Below, in pieces: positions 7,058 to 14,462 of a DNA stretch of 30,518 bases. The notes under the pieces were generated by a model that saw only the letters and a list, made by a program, of their open reading frames with translations, had not been told where the DNA came from and made no database searches. The DNA is taken from NCBI GenBank assembly GCA_040386295.1, contig JAZKFR010000165.1, positions 1 to 30,518 of the forward strand, given 5' to 3'. Source of the stretch: JAZKFR01 sp040386295 (GTDB lineage Bacteria > Pseudomonadota > Gammaproteobacteria > Burkholderiales > Rhodocyclaceae). Made by a program: the position numbers and the translations under genes. Within the stretch, counting starts at the first letter, position 1, and the number at the start of each line of letters is the position of its first letter.

Positions 7058-8281
7058 CTAGCTTGACCATAAATCGTTTAGGTCAGGAAAGTCCCATTTA
7101 TCAGGGTCTTCACGCGAGACGATGCGTTCTGGCGAGTGTGGACGAGAGAGGTCGACGATTTCGGGCGGGATGCGCGCGTCTAGTTTCTTTGAGAAAAATA
7201 CTTTGACGCGGGGCATCAGGAGCGATTTGCTTGTTTGGTCAATGACCACGCCGATGCGACCCGATTTGAGCGACACCAGGGAGCCTATGGGATACACTCC
7301 CAAGCTTTTGACGAAGGCTTGAAAAACCTGCGGATCAAAATGGCCTGGCCATTCGGCCATTTGACGTAAAGCCGAAGAGGGATCCCAGCCCGCTTTGTAG
7401 GGACGGTCAGAGGTGACTGCGTCATAGACATCGCAGATGGCGCCCATTTTGGCGAAGAGGCTGATGTCTTCTGCCTTCAGCCCTTTGGGATAGCCCGAAC
7501 CGTCGATTTTTTCGTGGTGATGCAAAAGCACGTCGAGCGCAACCGGGTCGCTGTTGGGGGTCTTTTCCAGGAGTTGGAAGCCGGCCTCGGGATGCGTCTT
7601 GATTATCTTGAATTCTTCGACCGTCAGTTTTCCCGGCTTGTTCAGAATGGCCAGCGGGATAAACGATTTGCCTAGGTCGTGTAGTAAGCCAGCGAGCCCC
7701 ACCGATTGTGTTTGTTGTTCGTCGAGGTTGAGCTGTTTGGCGAGCGCGACCATCAGCGCGCACACCGCCACCGAGTGCATATAGGTGTAATCGTCGATTG
7801 ACTTGAGACGGGCGAGGCTGATCAAGGCGCTATGGTTGCGCATGACCGAGCTTGAAATATCGCTGACTAATTTTTGTGCTGCCTCGGTATCGACGGCTTT
7901 GCCCAGGCGCGCCTCGTTGAACATCAAAGTGACCGCCTGTTTCGAGCGGGAAATGATGCGGGCGGCACGCGTGAATTCTTCCGCCGTCGCCACCTTGGCC
8001 GGCAGGCTGACGACCGCTGCGCTGTGCGCCAGAGGCTCGCTTTCGGCGACGTGTTCGCTCAGCGCTTTTTCTGAAATAGCCGATATTCCAGCGGCTAAAT
8101 CAAGCCCTTTGCTGACGTCGATCCAGACCTCTTTGATCGCGCTGGCCTGAATGGTGGCGACGTCTTGCGGGTCAGTGATGACGAACGAGCTGCGCCAGAA
8201 TGGGTGATCCATCCAGGAACCGCAAAATTCTTTGAGGTACATTCCCGTCGTTAATTGCTGAACACTGATTCGTTTGAGCAT
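7058..8281 (-). CDS. HD-GYP domain cyclic-di-GMP phosphodiesterase with N-terminal DUF3391
   Basis: A 407-residue protein. The first 60 residues (MLKRISVQQLTTGMYL through VWIDVSKG) match DUF3391, the usual N-terminal partner of this class. The HD-GYP domain runs from about residue 140 to 320. It has the HD pair at 201-202 (GLLHDLGK), HHHEKIDGSGYP at 254-265 (GYP at 263-265) and CDVYDAVTSDRPYK at 283-296. The metal-binding residues are present, so hydrolysis of c-di-GMP is expected. It lies 85 bp upstream of the FHA-TadA gene on the same strand, so it may tie second-messenger level to surface pilus function. The ribosome site before 8281 is weak. Confidence 0.9.
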   Translation of the reverse strand: MLKRISVQQLTTGMYLKEFCGSWMDHPFWRSSFVITDPQDVATIQASAIKEVWIDVSKGLDLAAGISAISEKALSEHVAESEPLAHSAAVVSLPAKVATAEEFTRAARIISRSKQAVTLMFNEARLGKAVDTEAAQKLVSDISSSVMRNHSALISLARLKSIDDYTYMHSVAVCALMVALAKQLNLDEQQTQSVGLAGLLHDLGKSFIPLAILNKPGKLTVEEFKIIKTHPEAGFQLLEKTPNSDPVALDVLLHHHEKIDGSGYPKGLKAEDISLFAKMGAICDVYDAVTSDRPYKAGWDPSSALRQMAEWPGHFDPQVFQAFVKSLGVYPIGSLVSLKSGRIGVVIDQTSKSLLMPRVKVFFSKKLDARIPPEIVDLSRPHSPERIVSREDPDKWDFPDLNDLWSS

Positions 8282-8557
8282 TAGAAACCCGTGTTAGATC
8301 GATGAAGTTGTGCCATGGCGTATAGCCTGTTCGCTGCATGTGCTTGCTTTTTGTTGCGCCAATTTTCAGGCCGTTCGTGCATCTCTGTTTGCGCGAGTAC
8401 GGGCTGCGGCATGCGCTTAGTATTACCTTGTTCATTCCTTTTTTAACGCGTTTGAGTCTAGCTGATTTTTTCCGGGCAATCACCTTTCTGCGCTTGGTTT
8501 TCCTGTCTCGTTCTGGCAAGCAGAGCGAGGCTTAAAGCGTTCAAATTGTCCATTACA

Positions 8558-9469
8558 TCAGGCGGTCCAGCGTCGCGGGTCGATCAGGTCGAGATCGTTC
8601 TGCGCTAAATCTTGAAAAACATCTGGCGCGAGCGACGGTAAGCGGAGAAAAGCCTGACTAATTTCTTGCCACTCTTTAGCACCACTGGCACCACATAAAG
8701 CGACATCGACCAGACCTAGATTTTTGAGGAAACTTAAGCAGGCGAGCAGGGGCGATAAGTCTAGTTCGTGCAGACGGTGGCGAAAGCGTTTGAGCACCGT
8801 TGCGAGCGCCTGCGGTTTTTTGTGTTTTGTCTGGTCTGCATTAGGAAAGTCATTTGAGTCGAGCAGCAAGCCTTGGAGAAAAACAGAGCGTGCGTGTACT
8901 TCGATGTTGCGTGCTTTTAATTCGGCCAAGACGCCGCTCTGTAGCATGCGTTGATCCAGGATGTTGAGCGGGAGTTGCACGATGTCTAGCGTAAAGCGTG
9001 AAAGCAAGGCTTGCGCATCTGCCGGGCTATAGACCGAGACGCCGATTTTGTCGACCCAGCCGACTTGACGCAGCTCGGCGAGCAGAGCGAACAGCGCATC
9101 GCCGGAAGCGCCGAGCAGGTCTTCGCTACGGTGCACCAATAGGGCGTACAGCTTCTGTTCGCGCAGTTGTTCGAGTGAGCGTTGAACCCCGTTGCGCACG
9201 CTTGCCAAAGCGAAGCTTAGAGATTCTTCCGGGTCTAGCGGCAGTGTTTTGCTGACGATGCGCAGCTGGTGCGGGCGTGGTAGTTGTGCTCCAAGTACGG
9301 CCTCAGCGTTGCCGTATAAGGGTGCGCTGTCTAGGGTTTGGCAGGGGTGGTTGTTGCTGTGCACCAGCTCGTGCAGGATGGCGCCCACTTCCGGTGGCGG
9401 CGTTTGGCCACGGGCGTTGGTAATCCCGTAGTCGATGCCAAACTGAACCGTTCCTAAGCCGAGCTGCAC
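8558..9469 (-). CDS. aldo/keto reductase family protein in the pse gene group
   Basis: A 303-residue aldo/keto reductase barrel. The catalytic tetrad can be placed at Asp47 and Tyr52 (LDSAPLYGNAE), Lys74 (VSKTLP) and His113 (ALLVHRSEDLL). IGVSVYSPADAQALL and VQLPLNILDQRM match later strands of the fold. The enzyme should reduce or oxidise a sugar or aldehyde with NAD(P)H. Its start lies inside the end of pseC (16-nt overlap), so it is very probably co-translated with it and may act on an amino-sugar intermediate. The substrate cannot be told from sequence. Relatives appear in nonulosonate and O-antigen clusters. No canonical pse gene follows it. Confidence 0.85.
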   Translation of the reverse strand: MQLGLGTVQFGIDYGITNARGQTPPPEVGAILHELVHSNNHPCQTLDSAPLYGNAEAVLGAQLPRPHQLRIVSKTLPLDPEESLSFALASVRNGVQRSLEQLREQKLYALLVHRSEDLLGASGDALFALLAELRQVGWVDKIGVSVYSPADAQALLSRFTLDIVQLPLNILDQRMLQSGVLAELKARNIEVHARSVFLQGLLLDSNDFPNADQTKHKKPQALATVLKRFRHRLHELDLSPLLACLSFLKNLGLVDVALCGASGAKEWQEISQAFLRLPSLAPDVFQDLAQNDLDLIDPRRWTA

Positions 9470-10629
9470 GTTAAGGCGTCCTTAAAAACTTTGAGCACTG
9501 TAGCTTGTTGCGCCTCGCTTAAACCGGGAAAAATCGGCAGCGAGATGGTTTCTTGGTAATAGCGCTCAGCTTCTGGAAAATCGCCCGCTTTAAAGCCGAG
9601 GCGGCGGTAGTAGGGCTGTAAGTGCACTGGGATGTAGTGAATTTGTACGCCAATCCCGGCGGCGCGTAGGTGGTCAAAAATGCGTCGACGCTCTGTTGCG
9701 CGCACACGCACAGGGTAGAGGTGCCAGGCGGAACGTCGGTCAGCGGCAGTTTGCGGGCAAACCAAACCAAGTTCGGGACGTTGCGTCAGCGCTGCCAATT
9801 CCTCTGTGTAGGTCTCGGCGATCTGCTGCCGACGCTGCACAAAAGCCGCCAAGCGGGTGAGCTGGCTGCTGCCGAGTGCGGCTTGTAAATCGGTCATGCG
9901 TGCATTGAGTCCGAGCTCTAGTTGCTCGTAATACCATGCGCCGGCATCGGTTTGCTCCATTTCTTTAGGCTCGCGGGTGATGCCATGGTTGCGCAAGCGG
10001 CTTAAGCGGGCGGCTAATCTTGCGTTGGGCGTGAGCACCATGCCGCCTTCGCCGGTGGTAATGATTTTGACCGGGTGAAAGCTAAAGACGGTCATATCTG
10101 CGTAATGACCACTGCCGATGCGGTGCCCGCGATAGCTGGCGCCAATCGCGTGGGCGGCGTCTTCAATCAACCAACAGCCGTACTGCCGCGCCAGGCCAGA
10201 AATTTCGGCCATATCGCAAGGCTGCCCAGCAAAGTGAACGGGGATGATGAGTTTAGGCAGGCGGCCTTGGCGTTCAGCTTGCGCTAATTTTGTCGCCAAG
10301 GCCGTGGGCGACATGTTGAGGCTGAGCGGGTCGATATCGACGAAATCAAGCTGCGCACCGCAGTAGCGCGCACAGTTGGCCGAGGCGACAAAGGTGTTTG
10401 GACTGGTCCATACGTGGTCACCCGGACCAATGTTTAATGCTAAGCAAGCCAGGTGCAAGGCGGTGGTTGCATTGCACACGGCAACGGCGTGCGCTGCACC
10501 GCAAGCATTTGCCACGTTTTGTTCAAAAGTTGCGACGGCGGGTCCCTGCGTGAGCCAGCTGGAACGTAATACGCTGATGACCTGTTCAACGTCACCGTCG
10601 TCGATTTGTTGCTGACCATAAGGAATCAT
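9454..10629 (-). CDS. pseC: PseC, UDP-4-amino-4,6-dideoxy-N-acetyl-beta-L-altrosamine transaminase
   Basis: A 391-residue aminotransferase of the DegT/DnrJ/EryC1/StrS family. The start MIPYGQQQIDDGDVEQVISVL and QGPAVATFEQNVA are typical of PseC. The PLP-binding lysine is Lys188 in SFHPVKIITTGEGG and the ring-stacking acidic motif is LIEDAAHAIGA (Asp157). PseC transfers an amino group from glutamate to the 4-keto sugar made by PseB, the second step of pseudaminic acid synthesis. It lies 69 bp after pseB and overlaps the reductase gene by 16 nt. No good ribosome site precedes the ATG at 10629, but the N-terminus matches the family. Confidence 0.9.
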   Translation of the reverse strand: MIPYGQQQIDDGDVEQVISVLRSSWLTQGPAVATFEQNVANACGAAHAVAVCNATTALHLACLALNIGPGDHVWTSPNTFVASANCARYCGAQLDFVDIDPLSLNMSPTALATKLAQAERQGRLPKLIIPVHFAGQPCDMAEISGLARQYGCWLIEDAAHAIGASYRGHRIGSGHYADMTVFSFHPVKIITTGEGGMVLTPNARLAARLSRLRNHGITREPKEMEQTDAGAWYYEQLELGLNARMTDLQAALGSSQLTRLAAFVQRRQQIAETYTEELAALTQRPELGLVCPQTAADRRSAWHLYPVRVRATERRRIFDHLRAAGIGVQIHYIPVHLQPYYRRLGFKAGDFPEAERYYQETISLPIFPGLSEAQQATVLKVFKDALTCSSA

Positions 10630-10698
10630 CTTGGTTTCATCCGTCTGTTGCGCTACGCAGACTGTGTTAACGGTGTCTTCACTGTCTTTAGGCTTGGC

Positions 10699-11703
10699 TT
10701 ATGCCTGCGATAATTGCACGCTGAGCGCCTGTATTTCGGGAATGCTCAAATAGTGCGGGTTGCTATCAGAAGCGTATTTAAAGCCTTCGGTGACCCCTGC
10801 GCCACGCTCGCCTAAGGCGTTGACGCTGTAATCACGTCTTTCGATAAAGCGAATCGAGGGCGTGATCACGTAATGATCTGGGAATTCTAAGGTATGCAAA
10901 CTATCGTCGCGCGAGATCATCAGTTCGTGCAATTTTTCGCCAGGGCGAATGCCGATGATGCGTTGCGGGGTGCCGGGTGCCATCGCGGTGGCGAGGTCGG
11001 TGATCAAGGCTGAGGGGATTTTGGGCACAAACAGTTCGCCACCGTACATGCGTCCAAAGGCGCGCATCACGAAGGCGACGCCTTCTGGCAGGGTGATCCA
11101 AAAGCGCGTCATCCGCGTGTCGGTGATTGGCAGCTCTGGCGCGTCTTCGGCGATCAAGCGCTTAAACAGAGGCACCACCGAGCCGCGTGAGCCGACTACG
11201 TTGCCGTAGCGCACCACAGCAAAGCGCGTGCGTTGCGCGCCAACGATATTGTTCGCTGCGACGAACAGCTTGTCGGACAGCAGTTTGGTCGCACCATATA
11301 AGTTGATCGGGCTGGCGGCTTTGTCTGTCGAGAGGGCGATCACCTTGTCTACGTCGTTAGCCAGCGCAGCCGCGATGACGTTTTCGGCGCCGTTGACGTT
11401 GGTGCGAATACATTCGCCCGGGTTGTACTCGGCTGCTGGAACCTGCTTGAGTGCCGCTGCATGTACGACAAAATTGATGTCACGCATCGCTTGTTTGAGG
11501 CGCTCTGCATCACGCACATCGCCTAAGAAGTAGCGCATTTCCGGGTGCGGGAAGGCTTGCTCCATTTCGTATTGTTTGAGTTCGTCGCGCGAGTAAACAA
11601 CGACTCGGCNNNNNNNNNNAAAACCTTGCAGCACCGTACGAATAAATTGGCGCCCAAACGAACCCGTTCCGCCCGTCACCAGAATCGATTTTCCGTTAAA
11701 CAT
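10699..11703 (-). CDS. pseB: PseB, UDP-N-acetylglucosamine 4,6-dehydratase (inverting)
   Basis: An extended short-chain dehydrogenase of about 334 residues. The NAD(P) motif TGGTGSFG is at 10-17, followed by VVVYSRDELKQYEM, LGDVRD, HAAALKQVP, LSTDKA at 124-129 and the YGATK catalytic pair at 136-140. The order and wording match PseB/FlaA1 dehydratases, which remove water from UDP-GlcNAc and invert C5. Ten Ns at 11610-11619 fall near residues 29-32. The frame continues across them, so the gap may be close to true size or off by a multiple of three. AGGA lies 6 nt before the ATG at 11703. It is the first gene of the pseB-pseC-reductase group. Confidence 0.92.
   Translation of the reverse strand: MFNGKSILVTGGTGSFGRQFIRTVLQGFXXXXRVVVYSRDELKQYEMEQAFPHPEMRYFLGDVRDAERLKQAMRDINFVVHAAALKQVPAAEYNPGECIRTNVNGAENVIAAALANDVDKVIALSTDKAASPINLYGATKLLSDKLFVAANNIVGAQRTRFAVVRYGNVVGSRGSVVPLFKRLIAEDAPELPITDTRMTRFWITLPEGVAFVMRAFGRMYGGELFVPKIPSALITDLATAMAPGTPQRIIGIRPGEKLHELMISRDDSLHTLEFPDHYVITPSIRFIERRDYSVNALGERGAGVTEGFKYASDSNPHYLSIPEIQALSVQLSQA
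11610..11619. other. assembly gap (10 N) inside pseB
   Basis: Ten unknown bases between the codons for LQGF and RVVVYSRDE. Reading frame is kept on both sides. Related dehydratases have four or five variable residues here, so little if any sequence is lost. Confidence 0.95.
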
Positions 11704-11953
11704 TGCTTTCCTTTTTGACGTGATCAGATTGCGCCGTCAGGCGAGTGATTCGGCCAATCAGCGCTAGCCTAGCCGCCGATTCTATAACGGTTACACCGCG
11801 CTTCGCTGGGTTTGGCTAGCATTGTTTCGTCGCATTAAATTATGGCAACCGTTCAAGCTCGTGTGCAGGCATGGCCTGTTAGCTTAACGCTTGGCATTGT
11901 TTGGCTTTGTTCGGCCGAGACAACAAGGAACTAAAATTATTTTTCTGCTCCTG

Positions 11954-11981
11954 ATTCTAAATTCTAAATTCTAAATTCTAA
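11954..11981. repeat. heptamer tandem repeat, ATTCTAA x 4
   Basis: Four perfect copies of ATTCTAA lie at 11954-11960, 11961-11967, 11968-11974 and 11975-11981. The unit length is the same as the AGTGCAA tract at 2241, but the sequence differs. It lies about 95 bp upstream of the unknown gene at 12076 and 250 bp upstream of pseB, so copy-number change could alter promoter spacing. Confidence 0.9.
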
Positions 11982-12011
11982 GTTGCTCGCTCGCTGCAAG
12001 CACGGTTTTCT

Positions 12012-12026
12012 TGGCGTGATTGCTGC
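12012..12026 (+). promoter_or_regulatory. possible sigma-54-like promoter element
   Basis: TGGCGTGATTGCTGC keeps the GG-N10-GC spacing of sigma-54 promoters and most of the TGGCACG-N4-TTGC consensus. The -12 box begins CTGC rather than TTGC. It lies about 50 bp before the ATG at 12076, a suitable distance. A chance match is quite possible. Confidence 0.3.
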
Positions 12027-12075
12027 TGGCATTCGTTGTTGCCTCGGTTTGAAGTTTGTTTTGTAAGGAGAAAAA

Positions 12076-13212
12076 ATGATTCGTCTTGTGTCGTCATCTT
12101 CTCTGTCGTCAGTGAATTTAGACGATGATTTTCCGCTTGCATTGCCGACAGCGCATGACGTGGAGAATAACCCTATCTATCGCCCTAGCCCATGTCTCGC
12201 TGAGCTTCTGCAGCCGCTGGGGGGTTCTCTAGGACAGTCGATTATTTTGGCGAATCATCAAAAACGTGTTTTGCAACCGACTGCGCTGCTGCTATCGACC
12301 TTGCTGCAGCAAGCTGGGTTTCTGGCCTGTGACGCGCAACGCATCGGCGGTCTGCTGATGTACACCTTGGCTCTTGATCCGATTTTCCCAAGGCGGTCTC
12401 AGCTCGACGCGGAGATACCTGCGTTTTTACAGCCATTTGTGCAAATTCTGGCACCCGCTCTCGACTACTTGAATTATTTGATCGCCTTGTCACAAAACGA
12501 GGCGCAAAAAGAGTCTATTCAGCTGCCTACTCAGTTGAATGATGCGGAAAATCATGCGCCAAGTGAGGGAACCTCAGTGCCGATACGCTTGTTATCTAGG
12601 CAAGAGCAAAATATGGCTTTGATTTCTCTTCCCCCAAGCATGGCAAAAATGGGTATGGCTTCTTCAGTAGTACAGTCGCCCCTGGTCAACTTTGCCATGC
12701 TGGAAGAACTGATCAGAGAAGGAAAATATCAGCAGGCTTTTCGCGCGCTAGAGTCGCAAATAGCGGGGAACTGGGATCAAGAAGAAACGCACGAACTGTT
12801 CAAAGACCTGCTGCTTGAAGAGGCAAAGGCTTTAGCCAGCACTCCCGGCAGGCCGTTACTCATCGCTTTGTTGCTGGGTTTGCACAGCTTAGGAGAATCG
12901 AGCAAGGTGGCGCTGCACGAGGCAGCGTTATTTTTGTCGAAGTTAAAACCTTTTCTGGTCGATTTTGTTGACGCAGTTCTTAGCGCGTGGCGCGCTCTGG
13001 CTGTTGATGGCGAGGCGGCGCTGCGCGAAAAAACGGCGGCGTTCTTGCATGCGCTTTTCACTGTGCTGAGCCAGCATGAGAATGCTGTGTTCGCAGAATT
13101 CCTATTCCAGCGTTGCGCTGCTTTGTTTGCGCAGACTACGCTGGAAGGGGCTGATCGTGCGTTAGAGCGGATTTCCTCAGGGCAAAGCAGTGGCACTTTT
13201 GCACAATTTTGA
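12076..13212 (+). CDS. hypothetical protein, 378 residues, family not recognised
   Basis: I do not recognise this protein. AAGGAG at 12065-12070 gives a strong ribosome site 5 nt before the ATG. The first 15 residues are Ser-rich (RLVSSSSLSSVNLDDD) with no signal peptide. Residues about 40-160 and 205-375 are rich in Leu, Ala and Gln and would be mainly helical and soluble, joined by a polar linker near 160-200 (NEAQKESIQLPTQLND, GTSVPIRLLSRQEQ). The segment FAMLEELIREGKYQQAFRALESQI is reminiscent of helical-repeat or TPR-like pairs. There is no transmembrane helix and no catalytic motif that I can see. It stands alone: divergent from pseB, and 180 bp before the OsmC gene. Confidence 0.7.
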   Translation: MIRLVSSSSLSSVNLDDDFPLALPTAHDVENNPIYRPSPCLAELLQPLGGSLGQSIILANHQKRVLQPTALLLSTLLQQAGFLACDAQRIGGLLMYTLALDPIFPRRSQLDAEIPAFLQPFVQILAPALDYLNYLIALSQNEAQKESIQLPTQLNDAENHAPSEGTSVPIRLLSRQEQNMALISLPPSMAKMGMASSVVQSPLVNFAMLEELIREGKYQQAFRALESQIAGNWDQEETHELFKDLLLEEAKALASTPGRPLLIALLLGLHSLGESSKVALHEAALFLSKLKPFLVDFVDAVLSAWRALAVDGEAALREKTAAFLHALFTVLSQHENAVFAEFLFQRCAALFAQTTLEGADRALERISSGQSSGTFAQF

Positions 13213-13227
13213 GACCTGCTTCGGCGA

Positions 13228-13260
13228 CCTAGGCTGCGCTGGCTTAGCGCTCATGCTAGG
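13228..13260 (+). terminator. hairpin after the unknown gene
   Basis: An inner stem GCGCT (13236-13240) and AGCGC (13246-13250) with a 5-nt loop is nested in an outer stem CCTAG (13228-13232) and CTAGG (13256-13260). It lies 16 bp after the stop codon. There is no T-tract, so a Rho-independent terminator is only a possibility. Confidence 0.3.
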
Positions 13261-13392
13261 TAATTCCTTGGCCGTAGCAGAGGCAAAGTTGCATAAGTTG
13301 AATAGAATGCCGTTCCGCTAATCCGGCCAGCGTTTAATCGGTCGAGCTGATCAATTCGAAGTGAATAATAAGTGAACAATGCGAGGTGAACC

Positions 13393-13818
13393 ATGGAATG
13401 TACGGTGAGTTGGAGCGGGCATGAGGGCGGTATGGCTTTTGTCGCCGAAACGGGGAGCCAGCACAAGCTGTTGATGGACGGGCCGCCGGAAGCGGGTGGA
13501 CGCAACCAGGGGCCGCGCCCCATGGAGATGCTGCTGGCAGGAACGGGCGGTTGCGCCGCGTTTGACGTGGTGTCGATTTTGCAGAAAGGACATCATGCAG
13601 TCAGCGCTTGTACGGTGCGTTTAGAAGCAGAGCGGGCGGCCAGCGACCCCAAGGTGTTCACACGCATCCACTTTCATTTTTGTGTGACCGGGACGCAGCT
13701 CAAACCCGAGGCGGTGGCGCGCGCGATTGAGTTATCGCACGAGAAGTATTGCTCGGCCTCGGTGATGCTCGGCAAAACCGCTGTCTTGTCGCACGACTTT
13801 GAGATTATTGCCGCTTAG
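13393..13818 (+). CDS. OsmC family protein (YhfA-like)
   Basis: A 141-residue protein with the OsmC/Ohr fold. GPRPMEMLLAGTGGCAAFDVVSILQK carries one of the two conserved redox Cys residues (Cys54), and EKYCSASVMLGK the other (Cys120). OsmC proteins reduce organic or hydrogen peroxides through this Cys pair. The PMEMLLAGTGGC...DVV form is the YhfA-like subgroup, whose substrates are less clear. GAGG at about 13382-13385 precedes the ATG at 13393. It is monocistronic as far as can be seen: 180 bp after the unknown gene and convergent with the DUF4124-glutaredoxin gene 26 bp away. Confidence 0.88.
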   Translation: MECTVSWSGHEGGMAFVAETGSQHKLLMDGPPEAGGRNQGPRPMEMLLAGTGGCAAFDVVSILQKGHHAVSACTVRLEAERAASDPKVFTRIHFHFCVTGTQLKPEAVARAIELSHEKYCSASVMLGKTAVLSHDFEIIAA

Positions 13819-13844
13819 GCTTGGTTTGCCTCGGGCGGAGCGCT

Positions 13845-14420
13845 TTAATCGGCGCGACTGTTGCCATAAGCCTTGGCTTTAGGGTAGCCAGCAAGGTCGA
13901 GTAATTGCTGCCAGCCGTTGGCTTCTAATCCTTTGAAATACTGCGTACCCACACTTAAGCTAGGTACCACCACGCTGGTGCCCAGTTGCTCGCTCAGTTG
14001 GCTGATTTCTTCTTCGTTTTGCAACACATGCTCTTTAAACGGAACACCGCGTTTTCCGAGCAAGTCGCGTGCTTGACGGCAGGCTTCCAGGCAATTGCTA
14101 GCGCTGTAAAGGGTGACGGGGTATTTCTTGCTTGCTTGTTGCGTTGCGTAGGGTAGGCGCGGGTCTACTGTTGCGGCACTGTCTTCGGTGTTGCGGCGGC
14201 TGTTTTCCGTTTGCGTGACGACTTTTTGCACTCCGGCCGGGGGTGGGCGGTCCGAGATCACCGTCTGTCCGTTTTTTGGGTCTTGCCAGCGGTAGGTGGT
14301 TTGCGCCTCGCTGGCGTTGGCGAGCAACAGCAAGCCGGCAAGGCTGAGTGCAGCTAAGCAAGCCTGGCTGCGCGTTACGATTTTTAGAGACATCGGTATA
14401 GGGCTCAATCTAAGAGGCAT
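13845..14420 (-). CDS. exported DUF4124-glutaredoxin domain protein
   Basis: A 191-residue protein. The signal peptide has its hydrophobic core at about 20-36 (ACLAALSLAGLLLLANA) and cleavage near ASEA-Q. A DUF4124 segment at 41-61 (TTYRWQDPKNGQTVISDRPPP) is followed by a polar linker and a glutaredoxin-like domain from about 99 (KYPVTLYSASNCLEACRQARDLLGKRGVPFKEHVL). The redox motif is Cys110-LEA-Cys114, a CxxxC rather than the usual CxxC. The protein should act in the periplasm, perhaps as a thiol-disulfide or assembly factor; the partner is unknown. The ATG at 14420 has GGA upstream, but the ATG at 14393 gives a more usual signal-peptide N-region and may be the true start. Confidence 0.82.
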   Translation of the reverse strand: MPLRLSPIPMSLKIVTRSQACLAALSLAGLLLLANASEAQTTYRWQDPKNGQTVISDRPPPAGVQKVVTQTENSRRNTEDSAATVDPRLPYATQQASKKYPVTLYSASNCLEACRQARDLLGKRGVPFKEHVLQNEEEISQLSEQLGTSVVVPSLSVGTQYFKGLEANGWQQLLDLAGYPKAKAYGNSRAD

Positions 14421-14462
14421 GAGATTTTTCCAGTTGGCGTGTGGAGTGCTGCGCTCGCTGCG

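Larger units (their letters stand above)
11704..12075. other. divergent intergenic region between pseB and the unknown gene
   Basis: This 372-bp stretch separates the pseB start (minus) from a plus-strand start at 12076. It contains no reading frame that I would support and no tRNA. It holds the ATTCTAA repeat tract (11954-11981), a TGGC-N8-TGC element (12012-12026) and a distant 7-bp inverted repeat (11763-11769 with 11814-11820). It should carry promoters for both directions; I could not identify a convincing sigma-70 site for pseB. Confidence 0.6.

Noticed and set aside
7044..7069. Terminator between the HD-GYP gene and tadA (TGGTCA/TGACCA)
   Set aside because: The stem is 6-8 bp with a bulge, overlaps the end of the coding region, and no T-run follows.
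8172..8519. Basic 115-residue frame upstream of the HD-GYP gene on the minus strand
   Set aside because: It overlaps the HD-GYP gene by about 110 bases, is very rich in Lys/Arg at the start only, and has no recognisable domain.
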